A stretch of 64,000 nucleotides of DNA from Pseudomonas sp. Ant30-3 (GCF_000690905.1 NZ_JMCL01000007.1:62001-126000), one strand, 5' to 3'; numbered from the stretch's first letter, positions 1 through 9,172 are shown. The notes: generated by a model from the sequence alone, not told the origin. Numbers and translations: made by a program.

Positions 1-15
1 CGCCTGTCCGGCCGC

Positions 16-110
16 TTTCGCGAGCAAGCCCGCTCCCACATTTGATCTCCGGTGTGTCAACCATTTCCGGAACATCGCCAATCCCATGTGGGAGCGGGCT
101 TGCCGCGAAA
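16..110. repeat. REPIN (GTGGGAGCGGGCTTGC family)
   Basis: Two REP-like arms of about 25 bases face each other at 16-41 and 86-110. They are near-perfect reverse complements, each containing the GGGAGCGGGCTTGC core. The element sits just upstream of the response-regulator start. This core belongs to the most common REP family in fluorescent pseudomonads, and it recurs near 36.1, 53.5, 56.1 and 58.8 kb. Confidence 0.85.
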
Positions 111-150
111 GCGGTGGCACATACGCCACCGCACCTTCTGGAAACACCCC

Positions 151-852
151 ATGCCCAACATCCTCCTGGTCGAAGACGACTCCGCACTCTCAGAACTGAT
201 CGCCAGTTATCTGGAGCGCAACGGCTATAGCGTCAGCGTGATCAGCCGTGGCGATCAGGTGCGCGAGCGAGCGCGGGCCAATCCTCCGGATCTGGTGATC
301 CTCGACCTGATGCTGCCGGGGCTGGACGGTCTGCAAGTGTGCCGCTTGCTGCGCGCCGATTCGGCAGCGCTGCCAATCCTGATGCTCACCGCCCGTGACG
401 ATAGCCACGATCAGGTGCTGGGTCTGGAAATGGGCGCCGATGATTACGTCAGCAAACCTTGTGAACCGCGGGTTTTGCTGGCCAGGGTGCGCACTTTGCT
501 GCGTCGCAGCAGCCTCAGCGAACCGCAGAGCGCCAACGACCGCATTCTGATGGGCAACCTGTGCATCGACCTGTCCGAGCGCACCGTGACCTGGCGCCAG
601 CAACCGGTCGAACTGTCGAGTGGCGAATACAACTTGCTGGTGGTGTTGGCCCGGCACGCGGGTGAGGTGCTCAGCCGCGACCAGATTCTGCAACGCCTGC
701 GCGGCATTGAATTCAACGGCACCGACCGCTCGGTGGACGTGGCGATTTCCAAGCTGCGGCGCAAGTTCGACGACCACGCCGGCGAAGCGCGCAAGATCAA
801 AACGGTGTGGGGCAAAGGGTATTTGTTCAGCCGCTCTGAATGGGAATGCTGA
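151..852 (+). CDS. OmpR-family response regulator (RstA-like)
   Basis: A DNA-binding response regulator of 233 residues. The receiver domain (about 1-115) has the acidic pair ED at 8-9, the phospho-acceptor Asp52 in ILDLMLPG, Thr80 and Lys102. The C-terminal winged helix (about 130-230) has the SVDVAISKLRRK recognition region and ends KGYLFSRSEWE, which resembles E. coli RstA. I chose the ATG at 151 because receiver domains begin MPNILLVEDD; an in-frame ATG at 52 would add 33 unrelated residues running through the REPIN. The partner kinase starts four bases after the stop. The controlled genes and signal cannot be read from the sequence. Confidence 0.93.
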   Translation: MPNILLVEDDSALSELIASYLERNGYSVSVISRGDQVRERARANPPDLVILDLMLPGLDGLQVCRLLRADSAALPILMLTARDDSHDQVLGLEMGADDYVSKPCEPRVLLARVRTLLRRSSLSEPQSANDRILMGNLCIDLSERTVTWRQQPVELSSGEYNLLVVLARHAGEVLSRDQILQRLRGIEFNGTDRSVDVAISKLRRKFDDHAGEARKIKTVWGKGYLFSRSEWEC

Positions 853-856
853 GCCC

Positions 857-2158
857 ATGTTCAGACTGCTGTTTCGCCTGTACCTGGTGACGATCGTTTC
901 CTATAGCGCCGCGATTTACCTGGTGCCCGAGGTGGTGATCAAACTCTTCCATGAGCGTTTTGTTACCTACAACCTCGACTATTCGCGAGGGCTGCAAACG
1001 CTCATCGTCAAGCAGTTCCACGCGGTGCCGCAGGCGCAGTGGCCGGCGCTGGCAGCGCAAATGGACAAAGAATTTCAGCCCCTGCACATCGTTCTGGCAG
1101 GTACTGACGACGAGCAATTCACCCCGGTGGAACAGCAGCGTTTGCGCCGCGGCGAAAATGTGGTGCGAATCGGAGACTGGGGCTGGCGGACGCTGGCAGT
1201 CACGCCCTTGAACGAGCAGACCGTGGTGCAAATGGTGGTTCCACCGGACCCGATGGATGTGGACCTGTTGTACTGGAGCATCAACGTGCTGATCGGCGCC
1301 ACGTTGCTCGCCTGTCTGTTGCTGTGGTTGCGCCCGCACTGGCGTGATCTGGAAAAGCTCAAAGGCACTGCAGAGCGCTTCGGCAAGGGTCACTTAAGCG
1401 AGCGAACGCAGATCCCTGCGCATTCCAACATTGGCAGTCTGGCGCATGTGTTCGACACCATGGCCAGCGACATCGAACACCTGCTCAACCAGCAGCGCGA
1501 CCTGCTGAATGCGGTTTCCCACGAACTGCGCACACCGCTGACCCGTCTGGATTTCGGCTTGGCTCTGGCACTGTCGGACGATTTGCCGGCCACAAGTCGC
1601 GAACGTCTGCAGGGGCTGGTGGCGCATATCCGCGAACTCGACGAGCTGGTGCTCGAATTGCTGTCGTACAGCCGTTTGCAAAATCCGGCGTGGGTTCCTG
1701 AACAGGTCGAGGTTTCGCTGGACGAATTTGTCGACAGCATTCTTGGCAGCGTTGACGAGGAGCTGAGTTCGCCGGACATCGTGATCGATGTGTTGCTGAA
1801 CGGTCAGCTTGCGCGCTTCAGCCTCGACCCACGTCTGACGGCGCGGGCGATCCAGAACCTGCTGCGCAACGCGATGCGCTATTGCGAAACTCGCATCCAG
1901 ATCAGCGTGCAAGTCAGCGGGAAGGGGTGCGAGATCTGGGTCGATGACGACGGGATCGGCATACCGGAGGATGAGCGTGAGCGCATCTTCGAGCCGTTTT
2001 ATCGGCTGGATCGCAGCCGTGATCGCGCCACGGGCGGATTCGGCCTGGGCCTCGCCATCAGCCGCCGCGCCCTCGAAGCGCAAAACGGAACACTGACCGT
2101 CGAACCGTCTCCCTTGGGGGGCGCACGCTTCCGTCTGTGGCTTCCCTCCCCCGCCTGA
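857..2158 (+). CDS. Sensor histidine kinase (RstB-like)
   Basis: A membrane sensor kinase of 433 residues. Transmembrane segment 1 lies at about 8-26, a periplasmic region of about 110 residues follows, and segment 2 lies at about 142-160. A HAMP linker comes next, then the dimerisation helix with phospho-acceptor His222 in SHELRTPLTR. The catalytic ATPase domain has the N box (NLLRNAMRY), G1 box (VDDDGIGIP) and G2 box (GGFGLGLAI). It would phosphorylate the regulator encoded immediately upstream, with which it is presumably co-transcribed. The layout and the short sensor domain resemble RstB. The ligand is unknown. Confidence 0.93.
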   Translation: MFRLLFRLYLVTIVSYSAAIYLVPEVVIKLFHERFVTYNLDYSRGLQTLIVKQFHAVPQAQWPALAAQMDKEFQPLHIVLAGTDDEQFTPVEQQRLRRGENVVRIGDWGWRTLAVTPLNEQTVVQMVVPPDPMDVDLLYWSINVLIGATLLACLLLWLRPHWRDLEKLKGTAERFGKGHLSERTQIPAHSNIGSLAHVFDTMASDIEHLLNQQRDLLNAVSHELRTPLTRLDFGLALALSDDLPATSRERLQGLVAHIRELDELVLELLSYSRLQNPAWVPEQVEVSLDEFVDSILGSVDEELSSPDIVIDVLLNGQLARFSLDPRLTARAIQNLLRNAMRYCETRIQISVQVSGKGCEIWVDDDGIGIPEDERERIFEPFYRLDRSRDRATGGFGLGLAISRRALEAQNGTLTVEPSPLGGARFRLWLPSPA

Positions 2159-2192
2159 CGTTTCTGAATACCGACCTCCGCCCGACGCAAAT

Positions 2193-2309
2193 CCCCGTAG
2201 CAGCTGCCGAGCACCGCGAGGCTGCGTCGGCCGCGCTGCGGTTTCTGGGCCGGTTGGTAACCACGCAACCCCTGACGCAGCCTCGCGGTGCTCGGCAGCT
2301 GCTACGGGG
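2193..2309. repeat. REPIN with 36-base perfect arms (GTAGCAGCTGCCGA family)
   Basis: Arms at 2193-2228 and 2274-2309 are perfect reverse complements over 36 bases around a 45-base loop. The element fills the gap between the convergent histidine kinase and small secreted protein genes. Its transcript would form a very stable hairpin and could stop or stabilise messages from both sides. It belongs to a second REP family seen at 5.8, 24.9-25.1, 38.9 and 62.4 kb. Confidence 0.88.
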
Positions 2310-2334
2310 GCGGTGGCGGTGGCAGTGGTGGGAT

Positions 2335-2538
2335 CTATATCGTGCGAGACAGGTGCGAGACCAGACTGCTGTTTTGCATCAGGCAGCGCTGGGATTTACT
2401 GTCCCAGACCTGGCCTTTGGGGCAATTGGCTTTTTCCGGCTCTTCTTTCTGTTTGTCGCTGGTAGCGAGCGCCATAGAGCTTGAAAGTGCGACGGCCAGC
2501 AGAAGTGGCGTGCCGAATATAGCGAAACGAATGTTCAT
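2335..2538 (-). CDS. Small secreted hypothetical protein
   Basis: A protein of 67 residues. It has a clear signal peptide (about 1-25, hydrophobic core then ALA) and a short polar mature part with two cysteines in the pattern C-P-K-G-Q-V-W-D-x(5)-R-C. That spacing suggests one disulfide in the periplasm. A GGAG lies about eight bases upstream of the ATG. The function is not recognised. It is a single gene downstream of no obvious operon, and the REPIN follows its stop. Confidence 0.7.
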   Translation of the reverse strand: MNIRFAIFGTPLLLAVALSSSMALATSDKQKEEPEKANCPKGQVWDSKSQRCLMQNSSLVSHLSRTI

Positions 2539-2702
2539 GACGGATGCTCCACGCAGTGTTGCATTACAGTCGAATCATGCCCCGACTGCGCTGATGCACA
2601 ATTCGGGGTGATCACTGTTGGGACATCGCCATGGTCAGGAAGGTCGAACGGATGTGAACAGTCCGGTCGAATCGGAGGCGGCGGCCATTCGTTGAGGCCT
2701 TG

Positions 2703-3656
2703 TCAGCCTAACAGCCGCACAGGCGCCCCGGCCGCCCAAGCCTGGATATCCTCAATCATCTGCGAATAGAACTGCTGATAATTCTGCCGGCTGACATATC
2801 CGACATGCGGCGTGGCCAGCACATTCTCCAGCGTTCTGAAAGGGTGTTGAGCCGGCAAGGGCTCCTGCTCGAACACGTCGAGCGCCGCGCCGGCCAGTTG
2901 CTTCTTCTGCAACGCCTTGATCAACGCTGCTTCATCGACAATCGGCCCGCGCGCGGTGTTGACCAGCAGCGCTGCAGGTTTCATCCAGGCCAACGCCTGC
3001 GCATCGACCAACCCCCGGCTGCGCTCGCTGAGCACCAGATGCACCGACAGTACGTCGGCCTGTTCAAACAGCTCCTGCTTGCTGACATAAGTCACGCCGG
3101 CGGCGGCAGCCCGCTCAGCGGTGAGGTTCTCGCTCCAGGCGATCACGCGCATGCCGAACACCTGACCGAACTGCGCCACGCGCTGGCCGATGCTGCCCAG
3201 ACCGAGAATCGCCAGTGTCTTGCCATGCAGGTCGCCGCCCAGGCCTTGTTGCCATTCACCCGCGCACAGGGCGTTGGCTTCGGCAACGAGGTTGCGTGTG
3301 GCGGCCATGATCAGCGCCCAGGTCAGCTCCGGCGCGGCGTGTTTGTAGCTGTCGGTGCCGCTGACCTGAATACCCAGGGCAGCAGCGGCCTGCAGGTCGA
3401 GCGCCGCGTTACGCATACCGCCGGTGACCAGCAATTTCAGCTTTGGCAATTGACGCAGCAGGTCTTCATCGAACCGCGTGCGCTCGCGCATCACGCAGAT
3501 CACTTCAAACTCGCGCAAACGCCCGACGAAGGTGGCGTTGTCGGCAGGGTATTCGTGGAGGAAATGCACCTCGCCGACGTCGCTTAACGCCGACCAGTCT
3601 ACGACGTCCCGCGCTACATTCTGCCAATCATCAATCACAGCAATCTGCACCGTCAT
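2703..3656 (-). CDS. D-2-hydroxyacid dehydrogenase family protein
   Basis: An NAD(P)-dependent dehydrogenase of 317 residues in the D-2-hydroxyacid family (PF00389/PF02826). The Rossmann glycine motif LGLGSIG is at 151-157. The expected catalytic triad is visible: Arg236 in TARGPIV, Glu265 in FEQEPLP and His284 in TPHVGY. The substrate cannot be deduced; related proteins act on glycerate, phosphoglycerate or hydroxypyruvate. It lies 18 bases downstream of an exported alpha/beta hydrolase on the same strand, so the two may be co-transcribed. Confidence 0.92.
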   Translation of the reverse strand: MTVQIAVIDDWQNVARDVVDWSALSDVGEVHFLHEYPADNATFVGRLREFEVICVMRERTRFDEDLLRQLPKLKLLVTGGMRNAALDLQAAAALGIQVSGTDSYKHAAPELTWALIMAATRNLVAEANALCAGEWQQGLGGDLHGKTLAILGLGSIGQRVAQFGQVFGMRVIAWSENLTAERAAAAGVTYVSKQELFEQADVLSVHLVLSERSRGLVDAQALAWMKPAALLVNTARGPIVDEAALIKALQKKQLAGAALDVFEQEPLPAQHPFRTLENVLATPHVGYVSRQNYQQFYSQMIEDIQAWAAGAPVRLLG

Positions 3657-3674
3657 GGGCCTGGCCTCATCAAC

Positions 3675-4697
3675 TCAATTTACCGGATTGGTCTTGTTCA
3701 GCCAGTCGAGCAGGGCGGCGTGGAATTTCGCCGGTTCTTCCATCTGCGGCGCGTGGCCCATGCCGGGGAATTCGACCAGAGTCGATTGCGGAATCAGCTT
3801 GGCCACTTGCTTGCCGAGCACCCCGTAATGGCCGATTTTCGCCTTCACTTCCGGCGGCGCAATGTCCTTGCCGATGGCGGTGGTGTCGGACGTGCCGATC
3901 AGCAACAGCGTCGGGACTTTCAGGTCCTTGAACTCGTAGTACACCGGTTGAGTGAAGATCATGTCGTAGATCAGCGCCGAGTTCCAGGCGACCTGCGTTT
4001 TGCCGGGGCCTTTGCTCAGACCGGCGAGCATGTCCACCCAGCGATCGAATTCGGGTTTCCAGCGGCCGTCGTAATAGGTATTGCGCTCATAGTCGCGAAT
4101 GCCTTGAGCGGTAACTTTCAGTTCGCGTTCATACCACTGATCCACGGTGCGATACGGTACGCCGAGGGCTTTCCAGTCTTCCAGGCCAATGGGGTTGACC
4201 ATGGCCAGTTGTTCGACCTGATCGGGGTATTGCAGCGCATAGCGGGTGGCGAGCATGCCGCCGGTGGAGTGCCCGAGCAGGCTCGCTTTCTGGATACCGA
4301 GGGCCTTGAGCAGTTGCTGGGTGTTGGTCGCCAGTTGCTGGAAACTGTACTGATAATGCGCCGGTTTGCTCGAGGTGCAGAAACCGATCTGGTCCGGCGC
4401 GATGACGCGGTAACCGGCGTCGCTCAGGGCCTTGATCGAGGTGTCCCAGGTGGCACCGCAAAAATTCTTGCCGTGCATCAACACGACGCTGCGCCCGTTC
4501 GCCTTGCCGTTGGCGGCGACGTCCATGTAGCCCATCTGCAGGGATTGGCCTTGCGATTCGAAGGCGAAATGCTTGACCGTGTACGGATACTCGAAACCTT
4601 GCAGCTCCGGTCCGTATTCCGGACCTTCAGCTGCCAGGGCGGGCAGGGCGGCGGTCAGGAGCAGACCGGGCAACCAACGGGAAAGTGTCAAGGGCAT
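3675..4697 (-). CDS. Exported alpha/beta hydrolase
   Basis: A protein of 340 residues with an N-terminal signal peptide (about 1-23, ending ALAAEG), so it is probably periplasmic. The alpha/beta hydrolase fold shows the oxyanion loop MHGKNFCG, the nucleophile elbow GHSTGG with Ser144, a likely acid Asp in IGTSDTTA, and the catalytic His in GMGHAPQMEEP near the end. The substrate is unknown; the closest families are esterases, epoxide hydrolases and haloperoxidase-like proteins. It is followed by the 2-hydroxyacid dehydrogenase, which may process its product. Confidence 0.9.
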   Translation of the reverse strand: MPLTLSRWLPGLLLTAALPALAAEGPEYGPELQGFEYPYTVKHFAFESQGQSLQMGYMDVAANGKANGRSVVLMHGKNFCGATWDTSIKALSDAGYRVIAPDQIGFCTSSKPAHYQYSFQQLATNTQQLLKALGIQKASLLGHSTGGMLATRYALQYPDQVEQLAMVNPIGLEDWKALGVPYRTVDQWYERELKVTAQGIRDYERNTYYDGRWKPEFDRWVDMLAGLSKGPGKTQVAWNSALIYDMIFTQPVYYEFKDLKVPTLLLIGTSDTTAIGKDIAPPEVKAKIGHYGVLGKQVAKLIPQSTLVEFPGMGHAPQMEEPAKFHAALLDWLNKTNPVN

Positions 4698-4782
4698 AGA
4701 AAAACTCCGTAGGAAATCCGCCGATCGTGGATCGGCATGATTAGGGCGACATTAAACACAGGCAATCGAGCGGGCAGATCGT

Positions 4783-5220
4783 TCATCCCAACCAGCCCAT
4801 CGTGATGAGCGTCAGCACGCCGTAGCGGGCGCCTTTGGCAACGGTAACGATCAGCAGGAAGCGGCCAAGCGGCTCGCGCATCACCCCGGCGATCAGGGTC
4901 AATGGATCGCCGATGATGGGCAGCCAGCTGAGCAGCAACGACCAGTGACCGTAGCGCTGATACTGAACGCGGGCCCTGTCGAGGTTGGCGGGGCTGACCG
5001 GAAACCATCGCCGCTCGCGGAAACGCTCGACACGCCGGCCGAGCCACCAGTTGACCAGCGAGCCGAGGACATTGCCCAGCGTCGCTACCGTCAACAGCAA
5101 CCACAGCCAGTATTGGTCGCTGAGCAACAGTCCCACCAGCAACGCTTCGGACTGCAGAGGCAACAGCGTCGCCGCGCCGAATGCCGCGAAGAACAGCCCG
5201 ATGTAGGCACCGAAGATCAA
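4783..5220 (-). CDS. YqaA/DedA-like small membrane protein
   Basis: An inner-membrane protein of 145 residues with about four hydrophobic segments. Its features fit the VTT/SNARE-associated (YqaA) family: GNVLGSLVNWWLGR, a basic loop, then SWLPIIGDPLT and a hydrophobic tail. E. coli YqaA has a similar length. The reading frame begins with TTG (5220-5218), which overlaps the TGA stop of the upstream DUF411 gene. No ATG is usable, so translational coupling is likely. The function of YqaA proteins is unresolved; larger DedA relatives take part in lipid flipping and membrane homeostasis. Confidence 0.8.
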   Translation of the reverse strand: MIFGAYIGLFFAAFGAATLLPLQSEALLVGLLLSDQYWLWLLLTVATLGNVLGSLVNWWLGRRVERFRERRWFPVSPANLDRARVQYQRYGHWSLLLSWLPIIGDPLTLIAGVMREPLGRFLLIVTVAKGARYGVLTLITMGWLG

Positions 5221-5663
5221 TGGGCAGGGTAGTCCGCCACGACCACATCAGTGCCGTCTTTTTTCAGACCGATCACCTGGTAGGCGTCGCTCATGCCGTC
5301 CATTTCCATGCCCGGCGAGCCCATCGGCATGCCGGGCGCGGCAACGCCCAGCAGATCGTCGCGTTTGCCCAGCGCCAGGACCTGCTCGGCCGGCACGTGG
5401 CCTTCGACAAATTTACCGTTGATCAAACCGGTGTGACAGGAGCCCAGACGGGGAGGCACGCCGTGCTGTTTCTTGAATTCGCTCATGTTGCTTTCGACGT
5501 GATCGGCGACCTTGAAGCCGTTGGCTTCCAGGTGACTGATCCATTTTTTGCAGCAACCGCAGTTGGCGTCGCGGTGGACTTCAATCGGGATGAGGTCGGC
5601 GGCCTGGGCGAGGGAGGAAACAAACAGGGCGCTCAGGGCAGCCAGACGCAGGTGATTTCGCAT
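5217..5663 (-). CDS. DUF411 metal-binding-like periplasmic protein
   Basis: A protein of 148 residues with a signal peptide (about 1-21, ending AQA). It matches DUF411 (PF04214): an early CGCCKKW cluster, a GSCHTG segment with another Cys-His, and a methionine-rich stretch (PGMPMGSPGMEMDGM). These Cys, His and Met residues suggest copper or other soft-metal binding, which fits DUF411 genes often lying near metal-resistance loci. I prefer the ATG at 5663 because the signal peptide starts there; an upstream in-frame ATG adds 18 polar residues. Its stop overlaps the next gene start by four bases. Confidence 0.86.
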   Translation of the reverse strand: MRNHLRLAALSALFVSSLAQAADLIPIEVHRDANCGCCKKWISHLEANGFKVADHVESNMSEFKKQHGVPPRLGSCHTGLINGKFVEGHVPAEQVLALGKRDDLLGVAAPGMPMGSPGMEMDGMSDAYQVIGLKKDGTDVVVADYPAH

Positions 5664-5760
5664 GGGGGATCTCGTCTCGGTGTGCGGGCAAAAATGCATT
5701 CTGAACATTTTAGCCAACCATGAGCCAAGAGAGTGTTTCAGAGTGTGAGGTACAGCGAAT

Positions 5761-5884
5761 CCTGTAGCAGCTGCCGAAGGCTGCGTCCGGCTTTAGACGC
5801 GATCATGCGATCGCACGATCGCACGATCGCACGATCGCACGCGATCGCACGCGATCGGACGCAGCCTTCGGCAGCTGCTACAGG
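5761..5884. repeat. REPIN whose loop is a GATCGCAC tandem repeat
   Basis: Perfect 29-base arms at 5761-5789 and 5856-5884 (GTAGCAGCTGCCGA family) enclose a loop made mostly of the octamer GATCGCAC. Four copies run head to tail from 5809 to 5840, with a fifth at 5843-5850 and a partial sixth, each set off by GC. The loop is therefore dense in the palindrome GCGATCGC. The element lies between the DUF411 gene and the 3' end of the chemoreceptor gene. Confidence 0.85.
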
Positions 5885-5897
5885 GTTGCAGGTTCAC

Positions 5898-7889
5898 TCA
5901 ACGGACTTTAAAGCGCCCCATGATCGCACTCACGCGGCTATTGGCGTCCAGCAATTGCCGGGTATTGAGTTCACTCGCCTCACCGCTTTTCACCAGTTCA
6001 TCCACCATGTGGCGGATCTGCACCATGCTGCGGTTGATCTCTTCGGTCACGGCGCTTTGCTGTTCGGCGGCGGTCGCGATCTGTGTGCTGAGGCTGTTGA
6101 TATGGCTGACGGAACCCGCCATTTCGTCCAGTCCGGTGTTTACCCTCGAAGTCGCGTCGGCGGCGGATTGGCAACTGACCTGAGTGTTTTCCATGGCGCT
6201 GACAGATGAGCTGACACCTTGGGTCAGGCGCGCCAGCATTTCATTGATTTCCGAGGTGCTCGCCTGGGTGCGGGCGGCCAGTGCACGAACTTCATCGGCG
6301 ACCACTGCAAAACCACGACCTTGTTCACCGGCTCGCGCCGCTTCGATGGCCGCGTTGAGCGCCAGCAGGTTGGTCTGACCGGCGATTGCGCCGATCACAC
6401 CGAGAATCTCGGTGATGCGCTGAGCGTCCTGCTGCATGCTTTCGACTTTGCGCGTCGCGCTCGCCACTTCATCGATCAACGCCACTACGCTGCTGGACGC
6501 TTCACCAACCACCACCCGCGAGCGATCGGCGTTTTCGTTGGCGCGCTGTGTGAACGCTGCGGTTTCGGCAGCATTCTGCGCAACACTTTCGGCGGTCGAA
6601 CTCATCTCCGTAATCGCAGTAACGGTCTGATCAGTTTCCGAGGCGTGGCGGATCAGAATCTGACTGGTGTGGGCGGATGAGCGCTGCAGGTTGTCCAGGC
6701 CGGATGCCATGGCCCCGGTGGCCTGGGTGACTTCACCGATCATGCTCTGCAAGTAGGCGATGAATGCATTGATCGAGTGACCGATGGCGCCGAGTTCATC
6801 TTCAGCACGAATGGTAATGCGTTTGGTCAAGTCCGCGTCGCCAGCGGACAAGGCGTCGATGTTGGCCTTGAGGGCTTTCATGCGCTGGATCAGCTTACGG
6901 ATGGCGTAAACCTGCAACAGCAGCAGCAGAATCACCATCGGGATTTGCAACATGCTCAGAGTGTTGAGCACATCATCACGCTGAGCAGTGATCAAACGCG
7001 TCGGCACGGCAGTGGCAAGGAACCACGGCGAGCCCTCGATGGGGCGCATGAAGAAGGTGCTGGCTTCGCCGTTGTTATCGAACTCGGCCCGCTGGGCCTG
7101 ATCCCGGCCTTGCAAGCCCGCTTTCACCTGATTGGCGAACGGTGAGGTTCCGGCCAGTTCATTGATGTTCTTCAACACGATCGGCCCGCTGATGCGCGAG
7201 CTGTTGCTGATTATCTTGCCGTCGGCTTCGACGATCAGCATTTCGGCGCCGAGGTCTTTTTCCTTGCGCGCCACCAGTTCGTTGAAAAAACCGAGGGTCA
7301 CATCGATTGTCGATACGCCCCAGGCGCTGCCGTTCTTTGTAATTGCCATGGCGCAGTTGGTGCGCGGTTCGGCACTCGCGTCATCCTTGTATGCCGCTGC
7401 CCAGGCACATTGGCCGCGCGGGGTTTGCATGCCGCCCTTGTACCAGGTCTGGTCGTAGTAATTGGGAGCGGCGTCGCTGTTCCAGAACGTATTCACCGCC
7501 AGCTTGCCGGAGCCATCGCGGTGCCAGAAGGTGCTGAACTTGTTGCGCCCGGCTTCACGCTGCCCCGGCAACGGCCAAATGCCGCCGCCGAAAACTTTCA
7601 ACTCGCCGTACTGATCAACCAGGCCTGGCAGCACCGTGTCGATAGCGGCGCTGTCGAGCAATGGGATGGTTTGGGTAATGCTGCGTTGCTGGGCCTGAAC
7701 TTTGTTCAGTTCGCCTTGAATCTGCTCGGCGACCTCGGCGATTCGGTTAAGCGCTACTTGCTCTTCGGTCTGGCGCAGCTTGGGCGCGACCAGTTGGCTG
7801 ATGCCCACTACGGTCAACACGGACAGTAACAGCATGAAAAGGACCAGAAACAGCGTGTAGCGAGCCTGAATGGTTCGGAATGCGGGCAT
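5898..7889 (-). CDS. Methyl-accepting chemotaxis protein (dCache type)
   Basis: A chemoreceptor of 663 residues. It has transmembrane segment 1 at about 10-32, a large periplasmic double-Cache-like domain (about 35-285), segment 2, a HAMP domain, and a cytoplasmic signalling hairpin with the conserved tip around [20 protein letters not shown]. The ligand is unknown: the periplasmic domain lacks the clear Arg-bearing amino-acid-binding motif of PctA-type receptors. I chose the ATG at 7889 because AAGGAC lies just upstream and the membrane segment follows; an upstream ATG at 7943 overlaps the probable FliA promoter. It is a single gene, as is usual for Pseudomonas receptors scattered away from che clusters. 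Confidence 0.93.
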   Translation of the reverse strand: MPAFRTIQARYTLFLVLFMLLLSVLTVVGISQLVAPKLRQTEEQVALNRIAEVAEQIQGELNKVQAQQRSITQTIPLLDSAAIDTVLPGLVDQYGELKVFGGGIWPLPGQREAGRNKFSTFWHRDGSGKLAVNTFWNSDAAPNYYDQTWYKGGMQTPRGQCAWAAAYKDDASAEPRTNCAMAITKNGSAWGVSTIDVTLGFFNELVARKEKDLGAEMLIVEADGKIISNSSRISGPIVLKNINELAGTSPFANQVKAGLQGRDQAQRAEFDNNGEASTFFMRPIEGSPWFLATAVPTRLITAQRDDVLNTLSMLQIPMVILLLLLQVYAIRKLIQRMKALKANIDALSAGDADLTKRITIRAEDELGAIGHSINAFIAYLQSMIGEVTQATGAMASGLDNLQRSSAHTSQILIRHASETDQTVTAITEMSSTAESVAQNAAETAAFTQRANENADRSRVVVGEASSSVVALIDEVASATRKVESMQQDAQRITEILGVIGAIAGQTNLLALNAAIEAARAGEQGRGFAVVADEVRALAARTQASTSEINEMLARLTQGVSSSVSAMENTQVSCQSAADATSRVNTGLDEMAGSVSHINSLSTQIATAAEQQSAVTEEINRSMVQIRHMVDELVKSGEASELNTRQLLDANSRVSAIMGRFKVR

Positions 7890-8253
7890 GAAGTCGGGTC
7901 CTTTTGGTGCAGCAGTCTTGTTTGACGGGATCGTGCAAGTCACTTGGCTATCGGCCCGGCAGCGCCCAGCTTGAGGTACAAGCGTGCAAGTTGAGCGGTC
8001 AGTGACGGGCGGTGAAGCAGATGCTGATGCTTTCGTCGATTGCTTAACTATCCAAAACGTCCAAAGCTATGCGTTGAATGAAATCAATTAGAAGAAAAGT
8101 CTGTAGTCCATTTACTTCAAAAGCATGCAGCAAATGTACGAAAACTGTAAGCGCCTGAAATTTTAATGGCGTGGGTTAATACTTGTCCCGATACTTCTGC
8201 GCCTGTCTTCTTATTTCATACAATTCAATGATTGCCTTACAAGGAATTAGGCC
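7890..8253. other. Divergent intergenic region, chemoreceptor / unknown protein
   Basis: A gap of 364 bases between two divergently transcribed genes. Its left end holds the probable FliA promoter listed separately. Its right end is AT-rich and presumably carries the promoter of the gene starting at 8254. I see no further gene, terminator or repeat in it. Confidence 0.6.
7948..7974 (-). promoter_or_regulatory. Probable FliA (sigma-28) promoter of the chemoreceptor gene
   Basis: Read on the minus strand, TCAAG (7974-7970) is followed after 14 bases by GCCGATAG (7955-7948). This matches the Pseudomonas flagellar sigma-28 pattern (TCAAG, about 13-15 bases, GCCGATAA-like). Transcription would start near 7941, about 50 bases before the ATG at 7889. 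Chemoreceptor genes are classic FliA targets. Confidence 0.72.
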
Positions 8254-8787
8254 ATGACGATTGGATATACCGGCGCCTGGACCTCCAAAGCCGGATTGCT
8301 CGTGAAATCTACCGGCAGCAGCGCCAAGCCCGTTTCCCACAGCTTCAAAGTCAAGCAAATGCTGGCCCTGGTCGGCAACGACCCCAACGCGCTCGATATC
8401 GCGAAGATGGACAAGCTGAAGATTCACAAGCAAATAAAAGGCTTTAACCCGGAAAACGTTTCGGCCAGGTCACTTGGCAACCTGACTGCCTTCCTTAAAG
8501 CGCAAGGTCTGATTGGCGATGTAACAGCTGTGACATTGAGTAATGCCGGTGACAAGTTCGACCGCTTCGGCGTGCCGAAAGATTCTGAAGCGCCGTTTAA
8601 TGCGCTTGAATACTTTGCCACGCAACTGGACACCATTCAGAACAATAACTTGAAAGGTAACAAGTATGCCAACTACTTGATCCCTGAATACAAGAAGGCC
8701 ATCTACGTACTGCAGAACCTGGCCAACTACGGCAAGGGCAACGGCACCTCGGTCCCTACCGACCAGAACCTTTCGGCCAGAGCGTGA
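8254..8787 (+). CDS. Hypothetical protein of 177 residues
   Basis: I do not recognise this protein. It has no signal peptide, no membrane segment and no cysteine. It begins MTIGYTGAWTSKAGLL, is rich in Lys, Asn and Ala, and looks soluble and mainly helical in its C-terminal half (ALEYFATQLDTIQ, YKKAIYVLQNLANYG). AAGGAAT eight bases before the ATG is a good ribosome site. It stands alone behind a chemoreceptor and ahead of a small membrane protein. A secreted or structural role cannot be excluded. Confidence 0.75.
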   Translation: MTIGYTGAWTSKAGLLVKSTGSSAKPVSHSFKVKQMLALVGNDPNALDIAKMDKLKIHKQIKGFNPENVSARSLGNLTAFLKAQGLIGDVTAVTLSNAGDKFDRFGVPKDSEAPFNALEYFATQLDTIQNNNLKGNKYANYLIPEYKKAIYVLQNLANYGKGNGTSVPTDQNLSARA

Positions 8788-8964
8788 AGCCGGGGTGTTG
8801 ATCCGGTGTGACGTCAGGAATTGAGCGGCGATAACGCGGCAGGGAAGCCAAATCGCTTCATCGGCGCTAACATGAGCGCCGATCCGCAGGCCCGTCGGTG
8901 AAATCCGGCGAGGCCCGGCCGGCAACTGACTACACACCGCAAACCCCAGCTTCAGGAAATGGCA

Positions 8965-9153
8965 ATGACCCAGTCGCAACGTTTGAAGTACTCGATTCTG
9001 ATTTCCCTGGTGGTACTGGGAATCATGTTTGGCTTGTCGTATCTGCAGAACACCGGCGTGATCAGCGAGAAGCTGTTTCAGTACATTGCCATTGGCGTGG
9101 CGGTGATCGTGGTGGTGATCAATGGCGTGATGCGCCGCAAGGTCAAACCCTGA
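8965..9153 (+). CDS. Small two-helix membrane protein
   Basis: About 62 residues with two hydrophobic helices (about 9-25 and 38-55) separated by a short polar loop, ending in a basic tail (RRKVKP). The ATG at 8965 suits the AGGA at 8954-8957 better than the in-frame ATG at 8959, which would leave almost no spacing. The family is not recognised, and such small inner-membrane proteins are usually of unknown function. Confidence 0.68.
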   Translation: MTQSQRLKYSILISLVVLGIMFGLSYLQNTGVISEKLFQYIAIGVAVIVVVINGVMRRKVKP

Positions 9154-9172
9154 ACGACGCCTTCACGCGCGA

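Noticed and set aside
5809..5858. Regular short repeats that could suggest a CRISPR array
   Set aside because: Units are 8 bases with no spacers and lie in the loop of a REPIN; no cas genes are present.
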